From Collinsella sp. (GTDB taxonomy: Bacteria > Actinomycetota > Coriobacteriia > Coriobacteriales > Coriobacteriaceae): 64,000 nucleotides of DNA. Position 1 is the stretch's first letter; each line of letters starts with the position of its first letter. The notes beneath the pieces were generated by a model. That model had not been told where the DNA came from. It did not search any database and was given only the letters and a program-made list of their open reading frames with translations. Both the position numbers and the translations under genes were made by a program. This document shows positions 15,918-23,578 of this stretch, piece after piece. Where the stretch lies: contig DXMF01000013.1 in the NCBI GenBank assembly GCA_019414345.1, positions 1 through 64,000 on the forward strand, written 5' to 3'.

Positions 15918-16802
15918 TGAAGCTCTCGCATGAGTCTAAGAGGCGCTTGGGCATTGGCATCGGAGCGTTTGCGCTCATCATCGGGCTTGTCTTTGGCACT
16001 TCGCGGACTTGATGGACCGTGGGATTTCAACGATGTTGTATCCGGCTTGTCTGGTATGGACGATGCGTTTGACGAGGACGATTCCTTGAATAGCGGTAAC
16101 TATTCCGCTCGGCCTCAACAGCTTTCGAGCGAAACGTTTGATGCCGACGCGTTCACATCGCTTGACTTGGACGTGACGTCGGGCACGGTCGAGGTCAAAC
16201 ACGTCTCCGGCGGGCCAGTGCGCGTGATTGAAAGCGGTCGCGTGGCAACGGGGGCCGTTGCCTTCGATGCGGCAACCCAGAACCTGGCCGAAATCAAGGG
16301 CTCTACGCTCAAGATTCGCCAGTTCGATTGCGATGACGAGCGCGCCATTGACCGCACGGTTACCGTCGAACTGCCGCGCGAAGTTGCCGATAACATGGTG
16401 GGCATTACAGCGAATGTAGGATCGGGTGACCTGACGGTCGCGGGTATTGCGTGTCATGACCTTAACCTGACTTTGGACTCTGGAGACGTTGAGTTTACGG
16501 GCACCGTGACCGATACCCTGAATGCCGAGGTCGGTTCGGGCGATGTGACGCTCGAGCTCTACCAGGCCCCCGCGAAGTCGATGGACGTGAGTGTGGGCTC
16601 GGGCGATGTGGAGATGACGGTTCCGAACTCGACGGGCTTTAAGGCGAGCCTCACCTTGGGCAGCGGCGACTTTGAGAGCGATTTCCTTCCGCTTGGCTAC
16701 GACGGCGAGACCATTTTGAATCTTGAATTCGATAACGGCGATAAGTCTGCTACGTATCGTTTTGAGGTCGGTTCGGGCGACATGTCGTTTGATCCGGAGT
16801 GA
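15914..16802 (+). CDS. DUF4097-type beta-repeat surface protein, N-terminus frameshifted
   Basis: The body (about 16010-16802) encodes a beta-strand repeat domain with five or six GSGD/SGDV units, the hallmark of DUF4097 putative adhesin or cell-envelope-associated proteins. The expected start, an ATG at 15914 overlapping the regulator stop, encodes a basic stretch and a membrane segment (IGIGAFALIIGLVFG) but stops at 16010-16012. The body continues in the +1 frame. The two parts join only if one base is skipped near 15990-16012. This could be a sequencing error, a real disabling mutation, or less likely programmed frameshifting. An in-frame start at 15930 reads out-of-register sequence and looks artefactual. 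Confidence 0.75.
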
Positions 16803-16849
16803 CATGCGGTTTTCGGAGATCGGTACATATAGGCATGCTCTTTGATGGA

Positions 16850-16884
16850 GGCGCCGGAGCCGTGACGGGCTTCGGCGCCTTTGC
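16850..16884 (+). terminator. Terminator of the XRE-DUF4097 unit
   Basis: GGCGCCGGAGCC (16850-16861) pairs with GGGCTTCGGCGCC (16867-16879) with a 5-nt loop, followed by TTTGCCTTT. Confidence 0.75.
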
Positions 16885-16899
16885 CTTTACAATGGGGAC

Positions 16900-18807
16900 A
16901 TGGAACAGATTATCTTGAACATACTCGAGGCTCTGCGTCGCGGCGAGACCGTGGACGACAAAGCGCTCGTCAAACTGATACATGCCGAGGCGCGCCGTGA
17001 GGGTGCCGACAAACGCGATTTGGCCAAGCGCCGTCTGCTGCCGTTCTACCAGCGGGTTAAACGTGAGGAGCCGGTTCGGTGGGCTGCGTGGAATGTCGAT
17101 TCCGATTTGGAGCGTCAACTGCTGCAGGTCCTGCGTATGAAGCCGCGCCGAACGGCCTCGGGCGTGGCGACCATTACCGTCATTACCAAGCCCTGGCCAT
17201 GCTCGGGCGATTGCCTGTTTTGCCCCAACGATCTGCGCATGCCCAAAAGCTATCTGCACGCCGAGCCGGCGTGCGCCCGTGCGGAGCAAAACTGCTTCGA
17301 CCCGTATCTGCAGGTGAGCGCTCGTCTGACCGCGCTTTCGCAGATGGGACATGCGACCGACAAGATAGAGCTCATTGTGCTCGGCGGTACCTGGAGCGAC
17401 TATCCGCAAGGGTATCAGACGTGGTTTATGTCGGAGCTTTTCCGTGCGCTCAATGACGATGCCGTCGCCGGTGTGGCGGCAAACCCCATGTTGGCGCGTC
17501 CGGGCATCAGCCGTGCCGAGGCAGGGCGCCTGCTCGATGACGCTCCCGCCGATGCCCTGCCGCCGGTGGTAATAGAGCGCCGCGAGCGCTATCGGGCTGC
17601 CGGCATTGCGACCGACGAGGCCGAGCTTGCGAGCGGCGTTGCCGACGAGCAGGGGCGTGTGGATGCTGTCGTTGGTGGCTATAACCGCGCAGTGCGTCGT
17701 CTGTACGGCCCCGGTACGCCATGGGGCGAGGCTGCCGAGTGGCAGACGGCAACGATGGAGGAGCTTGAGCGTCAGCAGCGCATCAACGAGACGGCGAAGC
17801 ATCGCGTGGTGGGGCTCGTTATCGAGACCCGCCCCGATGCCGTGACGCCACAGGCGCTCACGCTCATTCGTCGTCTGGGCTGCACCAAGATTCAGATGGG
17901 TATCCAGAGTCTCGACCAGCACCTGCTCGATATCAACGAGCGTCGCATTTCGGTGGCTCAGATCGAGCAGGCGTTTTCGCTTGCGCGCCTCTTTGGCTTT
18001 AAGATCCATGCGCATTTTATGCTCAACTTATTGGGCGCCACACCCGAGGGGGACAAGCGCGACTACGAGCGCTTTATGACCGAAGGGGCCTTTATGCCCG
18101 ACGAGGTCAAGGTCTACCCGTGCGCGCTCATCGAGGGCTCGCGTCTGGTGGGCTGTTACGAGCGCGGCGAGTGGCGTCCCTATACCGAGGAAGAACTGCT
18201 CGATGTGTTAGCCGACGACATCGTGGTGACGCCGCCGTTCTGCCGTATCAGCCGCATGATCCGCGATTTTAGCTCCGATGACATCATGGTGGGCAACAAG
18301 AAGCCCAACCTGCGCCAGCTCGTTGAGAACCGCCTGGCTGCTCGGGGTGATGGTGCGACGGTGCGTGAGATTCGCTATCGCGAGATCAGCACGGCGGGTG
18401 CCGACTTGGATGAGCTATCTCTTGATGAGGAAGTGGCGTACGAGACGCCGGTGACGCACGAGCGCTTTTTGCAGTGGGTGACGCCGCAGGGCAAGATCGC
18501 GGGCTTTTTGCGTCTGTCTCTGCCCGATCGTGCTTTTGTTGCCGCGCATGCGGATGAGTTGCCGACGACACCGGACGAGGCGATGATTCGCGAGGTGCAC
18601 GTGTATGGCATGGCGGCGCGCGTGGGAGATCAAGGCCAGGCAGCCCAGCACCATGGATTGGGGCGTTTGCTCGTAGAGCGTGCGTGCGAGATTGCCCGGG
18701 ATGCGGGTTATACGCGTATCAACGTGATTAGCGCAATCGGTACGCGCGAGTACTATCGCCATTTGGGTTTTTGCGACCATGGACTCTATCTGCAAAAGGA
18801 GCTCTAG
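16900..18807 (+). CDS. Elp3-family radical SAM/GNAT tRNA uridine-modifying enzyme
   Basis: A 635-residue bacterial Elp3 homologue. The radical-SAM domain has a CxxxCxxC-type cluster (Cys101, 105, 108 in KPWPCSGDCLFCPND). The acetyltransferase (GNAT) domain occupies about 545-635 with HHGLGRLLVERA near its acetyl-CoA site. In archaea and eukaryotes Elp3 uses acetyl-CoA and SAM radicals to make cm5U at tRNA wobble position 34. Full-length Elp3 is uncommon in bacteria and acts without the other Elongator subunits. A weak start context precedes ATG 16900. The next gene begins immediately after the stop, so the two are co-transcribed. Confidence 0.88.
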   Translation: MEQIILNILEALRRGETVDDKALVKLIHAEARREGADKRDLAKRRLLPFYQRVKREEPVRWAAWNVDSDLERQLLQVLRMKPRRTASGVATITVITKPWPCSGDCLFCPNDLRMPKSYLHAEPACARAEQNCFDPYLQVSARLTALSQMGHATDKIELIVLGGTWSDYPQGYQTWFMSELFRALNDDAVAGVAANPMLARPGISRAEAGRLLDDAPADALPPVVIERRERYRAAGIATDEAELASGVADEQGRVDAVVGGYNRAVRRLYGPGTPWGEAAEWQTATMEELERQQRINETAKHRVVGLVIETRPDAVTPQALTLIRRLGCTKIQMGIQSLDQHLLDINERRISVAQIEQAFSLARLFGFKIHAHFMLNLLGATPEGDKRDYERFMTEGAFMPDEVKVYPCALIEGSRLVGCYERGEWRPYTEEELLDVLADDIVVTPPFCRISRMIRDFSSDDIMVGNKKPNLRQLVENRLAARGDGATVREIRYREISTAGADLDELSLDEEVAYETPVTHERFLQWVTPQGKIAGFLRLSLPDRAFVAAHADELPTTPDEAMIREVHVYGMAARVGDQGQAAQHHGLGRLLVERACEIARDAGYTRINVISAIGTREYYRHLGFCDHGLYLQKEL

Positions 18808-19686
18808 ATGAACAAGCCGAGTGTTTCTGCCGGCGTCGTTGCCGGTGTTGCTCTGGGAGCCGCGGCGCTTGGTGCGGCCGCTGTCGCTGTTCGTGCTGCC
18901 TGTCTGCAGGTTGCGCGAACCCGCAATGGGTTGGCGCGTGTGAAACGCGTGCACGATGAGGGCGGCGACGAGATTCGCGTGTTGGTGCAAGGCAGCGTCT
19001 ACCAAAGCGCAAGTTACGTTGGTGAGCGTTGGGCGGAGCCCGTCTTTGCGTACTATCGTGCGTTTGACGACGTGTTTGAGTCCGAGGATGCGATGCGTGA
19101 TGCTTATGGTCACGGTATCAACCGCATGCTTGTGCTGGGTGGCGGCGGGTTTGCCTATCCCAAGTTCGCGCTGATGTCGCACGAGGGCTTGCGCATGGAC
19201 GTCATCGAGTATGACGGAGAGATTACGCGCCTGGCGCGCCGCTGGTTCTATCTGGACGAGCTGGAGTGCACGGCGGGCGATCGCCTGCGGGTGATAACCG
19301 CTGAGGCTCGCTCTTATCTGGGCGTGACGAGTGTTGGTCATCGTCACTACGACGTGGTCGTGAGCGATTGCTTTGGCGGTGCCGAGCCCGTACGCGAGCT
19401 GGCGACGGTTGAGGCGTTGCGTTTGGTGCGGGGCAGCCTAAATGTCGGTGGCGTCTACGTTGCCAATATCGTAAGCACAAACGAGGGGAGCGATGTGACG
19501 TTCCTGCGCGACTGCGCTGCCACGGCACTCGAGGTATTCGCCCATGTCTGGGTGGTCCCCTGTGGCGATGCGGAGTTCGGCGGCGAGGAGAACTACCTGC
19601 TCATCGCCAGCGACGGCGACTATGTCTTTGCCGAAGCCGTGCCCTTCGACGCCGACTTCCTCGGCACCGCCCTTCACGACAAGTAA
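18808..19686 (+). CDS. Spermidine-synthase-like protein with N-terminal membrane segment
   Basis: A 292-residue Rossmann-fold protein of the spermidine synthase/methyltransferase type. MLVLGGGGFAYPK is the nucleotide-binding loop, DVIEYD the acidic residue after beta-2, and DVVVSDCFGG the active-site region. An Ala/Gly-rich hydrophobic segment (about 9-33) forms a signal anchor, unlike cytosolic spermidine synthases. The ATG abuts the Elp3 stop codon with AAAAGGAG inside the end of elp3, indicating tight coupling. Whether it makes polyamines is unclear; many such fused-membrane homologues have no known reaction. Confidence 0.8.
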   Translation: MNKPSVSAGVVAGVALGAAALGAAAVAVRAACLQVARTRNGLARVKRVHDEGGDEIRVLVQGSVYQSASYVGERWAEPVFAYYRAFDDVFESEDAMRDAYGHGINRMLVLGGGGFAYPKFALMSHEGLRMDVIEYDGEITRLARRWFYLDELECTAGDRLRVITAEARSYLGVTSVGHRHYDVVVSDCFGGAEPVRELATVEALRLVRGSLNVGGVYVANIVSTNEGSDVTFLRDCAATALEVFAHVWVVPCGDAEFGGEENYLLIASDGDYVFAEAVPFDADFLGTALHDK

Positions 19687-19712
19687 GTCTCTCCGTCCCA
19701 AAAAGACTGGTC

Positions 19713-22157
19713 TTAGGCGTGGTCGCGCCAGCTGAGGACGCGCTGCTTCATGCCCTCTATGTCGAGCACGCCTTCGGCAAAGCCCTTGCGCACGAGCTCT
19801 TCGGGAACAAACTCGTCGTAGCGGTCAAAGTAAGGCACCTCGCCGGGATAGACGAGCTCGATGGGATTGAAGTCCTTCTCGGCCTCGGCGGCGAGCACCT
19901 CAAAGAACGCCTCCTCGTCGGCCTTCATCTTAAACTGCATAAAGTACGGGCGCGATGGGTCGAGTCCGCGAAGGCCCAGCTCCGCGGCACACTTAATCTT
20001 GAGCATGCGCTCGAGTGCCAAAAAGGCGTAACTGCCCAGCCAGGGGAAGAGTACCCAGGTGTCGCCACCCAGGTTGATGAGTGGCTTGGTTCCCGCACCC
20101 GAAATCTCGGCCGTATGGCGAGCCTGCGCCAAGCGGGCCCGCGCGTTACCCATAAGGTACGGATACGCGGCATGTTCATTGAGCGCTTTGCGCATGCGTT
20201 CGAGCACATGTGTGTTGATGTCGCCGGGGCAGTCGCCAAAGTGGGCCGGCACCCGGCCTTTGACCTGCGTGGCAAAGACGGTGTGGCGCTTCCAGTCCAC
20301 TTCCTCGACAATCCAGCAGTGTCCGGCGATGGCGATGCGCTCACCGGGCGGAGGGGGGTTGACGATCGTGCCCAACTCGGCCGACTCGCTGCGAACGGTG
20401 AACTCCTCGTTTTCCTGGAACACGGCGTAGAACTTAAAGTTGTTGATGATGCGCTCGCCCGCGAGGCCCACGATGAGCCCATCGCCCTCGGTGACCTGGA
20501 TGTGGTCGATCTTGATGAGGTGACGCAGCAGCACGCGATAGTCATCGGCCGAGACGCGATGGAAATAGCTGAGCGTGAGCACGCGCTGGGCAAGTTCCGC
20601 CGGCGTGAGCTCTCCGGTGCTGGCGAGGGTCGACATGGTCTGGTGATAGAGCAGACTGTAGGGGAGTCGATCGAGCTCAGGCGGCTCGACCCACTTTTCC
20701 TCGCGATAGAGTTGTACGAGCGCGATGCTCTGGAGGAGTTTCCAAGGTATCGTTTCAGGCATCATCGTGCGCGGCTCGGGCTCTTCCTCGCGCATGACAA
20801 ACCACATCTCGGGCGGAAGATCGCGGCGCCCCGTGCGGCCCATTCGCTGCAAAAAGGAGCTGACGGTAAACGGCGCGTCAATCTGGAAGGCGCGCTCCAG
20901 GCGGCCGATATCGATACCGAGCTCCAGCGTAGAGGTGGTGACGGTTGTCTGTGCCTGCTCCTCATCGCGCATGAGCTCTTCTGCCGTCTCGCGCAGCGAT
21001 GCTGAAAGATTGCCGTGGTGGATGAGAAAGCGGTCGGGCTCGTGCCGGCTCTCGCAGTAGCTGCGCAGCATGGAGCACACGGCCTCTGCCTCCTCGCGCG
21101 AGTTGGCAAAGACCAGGCACTTGCGGCCGCGTGTGTGCTCAAAGATATAGCCCATGCCGGGGTCGGCGTTGTCTGGCGCCGTGTCGGTGGGGTTGAGTAA
21201 TGCCTGTTCGGGTGCTCGGGGGATGTCGACTTCGCCCTCGGGGGCCGACGAAGTGCGGCGATCCCTGGAGGTAGCCTTGTCCCGTGCCCGCTCACGACGT
21301 TGACGGCGCTCCTCTTGTGTGAGCTGTCCGCTGTGACGCATGTCTTGGGCGCCGGCGGGCAGTGCCGCGGGTGCCGCTGCCTCAATGCGCTCGCACGCAA
21401 GCACTTCGGCCTCTTGAGGACCCATGTTCTCGAATCCTCGCTGCTGTGCCTGGGGACCCGAGTTGTAGAAGTGCTCCATGGAGATACGCCACACGCGGCG
21501 CGGCTCCTCAAAGCGGGGGATGATGCAATCGCGTCCTGTTCCCTGCGAGAGGAAGGCACCCGTACGCTCGGGGTCACCGATGGTGGCCGAAAGGCCGATG
21601 CGGCGGGGCTGCACGCCTGCCATGCGCGAGAGGCGCTCGATAAGGCAGAGCGTCTGACCGCCGCGGTCGCCGCGCATGAGCGAATGGACCTCGTCGATGA
21701 CCACGTAGCGCAGGTCGCAGAACATGCGCGGGATCGCCATGTGCTTATGGATTAAGAGCGCCTCGAGTGACTCGGGCGTAATCTGCAAGATGCCGCTCGG
21801 TTTTTTTATGAGCTTAGCCTTGTGCGACTGCGAGACATCGCCATGCCAGTGCCAGACAGGGATATCGGCCTCTTCGCAGAGGTCGTTGAGACGGACGAAC
21901 TGATCATTGATGAGCGCTTTGAGGGGGCCGATGTAGAGGGCGCCTACGCTCGCGGGCGGGTTCTCCCAAAACTCGGTCAGGATGGGAAAGAAGGCTGCCT
22001 CGGTTTTGCCGGAAGCCGTGGATGCCGTCAGGAGCACATTATCTTGCGTGTTAAAGATGGCGTCTGCCGCTGCAACCTGGATAGAGCGCAGACTCTCCCA
22101 ATCGTGGGAGTAGATGAAGTCTTGGATAAACGGAGCATATCGGTCAAAGGCGTTCAC
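19713..22157 (-). CDS. Lhr-like DEAD/DEAH-box helicase of a TerB_N/BrxD-type cassette
   Basis: An 814-residue superfamily II helicase. Walker A is TASTASGKTE (Lys52), motif II is DEVH (about 155-158), motif III is LSATIGD, and motif VI is QRMGRTGRRD. A charged low-complexity insert of about 70 residues separates the two RecA lobes, and a long C-terminal region (from about 480) resembles Lhr-type accessory domains. The start is GTG 22157 with AGGAGG just upstream; a TTG at 22172 is not favoured. It is the last gene of a three-gene minus-strand unit behind a BrxD-like ATPase. In BREX type 2-like loci an Lhr-like helicase (BrxHI) is likewise paired with BrxD. Confidence 0.85.
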   Translation of the reverse strand: MNAFDRYAPFIQDFIYSHDWESLRSIQVAAADAIFNTQDNVLLTASTASGKTEAAFFPILTEFWENPPASVGALYIGPLKALINDQFVRLNDLCEEADIPVWHWHGDVSQSHKAKLIKKPSGILQITPESLEALLIHKHMAIPRMFCDLRYVVIDEVHSLMRGDRGGQTLCLIERLSRMAGVQPRRIGLSATIGDPERTGAFLSQGTGRDCIIPRFEEPRRVWRISMEHFYNSGPQAQQRGFENMGPQEAEVLACERIEAAAPAALPAGAQDMRHSGQLTQEERRQRRERARDKATSRDRRTSSAPEGEVDIPRAPEQALLNPTDTAPDNADPGMGYIFEHTRGRKCLVFANSREEAEAVCSMLRSYCESRHEPDRFLIHHGNLSASLRETAEELMRDEEQAQTTVTTSTLELGIDIGRLERAFQIDAPFTVSSFLQRMGRTGRRDLPPEMWFVMREEEPEPRTMMPETIPWKLLQSIALVQLYREEKWVEPPELDRLPYSLLYHQTMSTLASTGELTPAELAQRVLTLSYFHRVSADDYRVLLRHLIKIDHIQVTEGDGLIVGLAGERIINNFKFYAVFQENEEFTVRSESAELGTIVNPPPPGERIAIAGHCWIVEEVDWKRHTVFATQVKGRVPAHFGDCPGDINTHVLERMRKALNEHAAYPYLMGNARARLAQARHTAEISGAGTKPLINLGGDTWVLFPWLGSYAFLALERMLKIKCAAELGLRGLDPSRPYFMQFKMKADEEAFFEVLAAEAEKDFNPIELVYPGEVPYFDRYDEFVPEELVRKGFAEGVLDIEGMKQRVLSWRDHA

Positions 22158-22238
22158 GGGGCCTCCTCTCAAATACGAATCTCTTAACGCGGTGAGCAGT
22201 GGCTCGCTACATTACTGTCTCGACGTTTGCCCAGATAA

Positions 22239-22275
22239 AACCTGCCAAAATAAACCTGTCCCTTTTTGGCAGGTT
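22239..22275 (-). repeat. 12-bp perfect hairpin between the ATPase and helicase genes
   Basis: AACCTGCCAAAA (22239-22250) and TTTTGGCAGGTT (22264-22275) pair perfectly around a 13-nt loop containing TGTCCC. On the minus strand the stem is followed by TTTATC. The right arm overlaps the ATPase stop codon. It may act as a partial terminator limiting the helicase, and it resembles the other GGGACA-bearing palindromes. Confidence 0.6.
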
Positions 22276-23578
22276 AGATGGTGAACTCGGCGAAGTTGCG
22301 GTCTTCGCTTGCGGTGTCGGTGTTGTCCGTTACGGCTGCCGGCGCCAGCGCGTCGCCACCGACGCTTTGCAGCAACTCGGCCACGTTAGCATCGGGGTTT
22401 TGGCATAGGATGTCGAGCAGCTCGATAAAGTCACGAATGACTTCACGCGGCGTTAAGTGCGTATCGGCTCCCACGCGGCCAAACTCAATCTTGAGGAAGT
22501 CCACCAAGTCGTTTTCGGTAAGCGAGGGCGTCCAGCCAAAGTAGCCGGCATGGATCTGCATGAGTTTTTCGATCAGCACCAGCAGTTCCTCATAGGTGAG
22601 TGGCTGTAGGCGGATGATGGGCGCGAGCATGTCCTTAAGGTCCTCGCGCGCAAAGCGGCCCTGAGCGAGTCGGCTGCGCAGGGCTTCGTAGGAGAACACG
22701 CCGCGGCGGCGGTCTTCGATGGAGGTTGGCGTGCCGCCCATAATCATGCCCAGGTACTGCGCTTTGCCCTGAAGCGTGTCGTTGTACATGGTCAGGATTT
22801 TCTCGTAGTTGTACTGGCGCGTGATAGCGTTGGGAATCTTATACAGATTCACGAGCTCGTCGATGAGCACCAACATACCCTTGTAGCCGCCGCAGACCAA
22901 AAAACGCGCGATGAGCTTAACGTAGTCGTACCAGTCGTCATCGCTGATGATGGTCGAGGAGCCCAGCTCGGCGCGAGCCTCGCTCTTGGTACGGTATTCG
23001 CCGCGGATCCATTTGGTCACGCGGCTCATGGCTTCCTCGTCGCCCTCGGATACGGCCGTGCGATAGCGGCGAAGCATGCGGGTGAAGTCGAAGCCGTGGA
23101 CCATCTCCTCGAGCGGGGCCAGTTGGGCATTGACGACCGACTCGTCGACGTCGGCACACGAGGCAACCCAGCGATCCAGAATAAGGTTGAGCGCACCGCC
23201 CTCGGGGCGCGTCTTGGTCGATATATTGCGTATGAGCTCGCGGTAGGTGGCAAGGCCCTGCCCCTGCCCGCCCTGCAGACGGCGCTCGGGGGATAAGTCT
23301 GCATCGGCGACGACGAATCCCTCGCCCATGGCATGCGTTCGGATGGTTTGGAGCAAAAAGCTCTTGCCGGCGCCGTAGCGACCGACCAGAAAGCGGAAGC
23401 TTGCGCCGCCGTCGGCGATGAGACTCAAATCGGTGAGCAGGGCGCGAATCTCGACCTCGCGTCCCACGGTGATATAGGGAAGGCCGATGCGCGGGACCAC
23501 GCCGCCCTTGAGCGAGTTAAGGATAACGGCAGCGACGCGTTTGGGTACACGGGGCGCTGCGGATGCGGTATCACTCAT
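22274..23578 (-). CDS. BrxD-like P-loop ATPase (DUF2791 type)
   Basis: A 434-residue ATP-binding protein. Walker A is GRYGAGKSF (residues 66-74, Lys72) and Walker B is MLVLIDELVN (Asp240-Glu241). The fold and the opening GGVVPRIGLPYITVGREVE segment match the ATP-binding proteins found as BrxD in BREX systems. The Ser/Ala/Pro-rich first 15 residues are probably flexible. Its ATG overlaps the upstream TerB_N gene by 8 nt, so the two proteins are made together. No BREX core genes (pglX, pglZ, brxC) are nearby, so it serves a different, reduced system here. Confidence 0.85.
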   Translation of the reverse strand: MSDTASAAPRVPKRVAAVILNSLKGGVVPRIGLPYITVGREVEIRALLTDLSLIADGGASFRFLVGRYGAGKSFLLQTIRTHAMGEGFVVADADLSPERRLQGGQGQGLATYRELIRNISTKTRPEGGALNLILDRWVASCADVDESVVNAQLAPLEEMVHGFDFTRMLRRYRTAVSEGDEEAMSRVTKWIRGEYRTKSEARAELGSSTIISDDDWYDYVKLIARFLVCGGYKGMLVLIDELVNLYKIPNAITRQYNYEKILTMYNDTLQGKAQYLGMIMGGTPTSIEDRRRGVFSYEALRSRLAQGRFAREDLKDMLAPIIRLQPLTYEELLVLIEKLMQIHAGYFGWTPSLTENDLVDFLKIEFGRVGADTHLTPREVIRDFIELLDILCQNPDANVAELLQSVGGDALAPAAVTDNTDTASEDRNFAEFTI

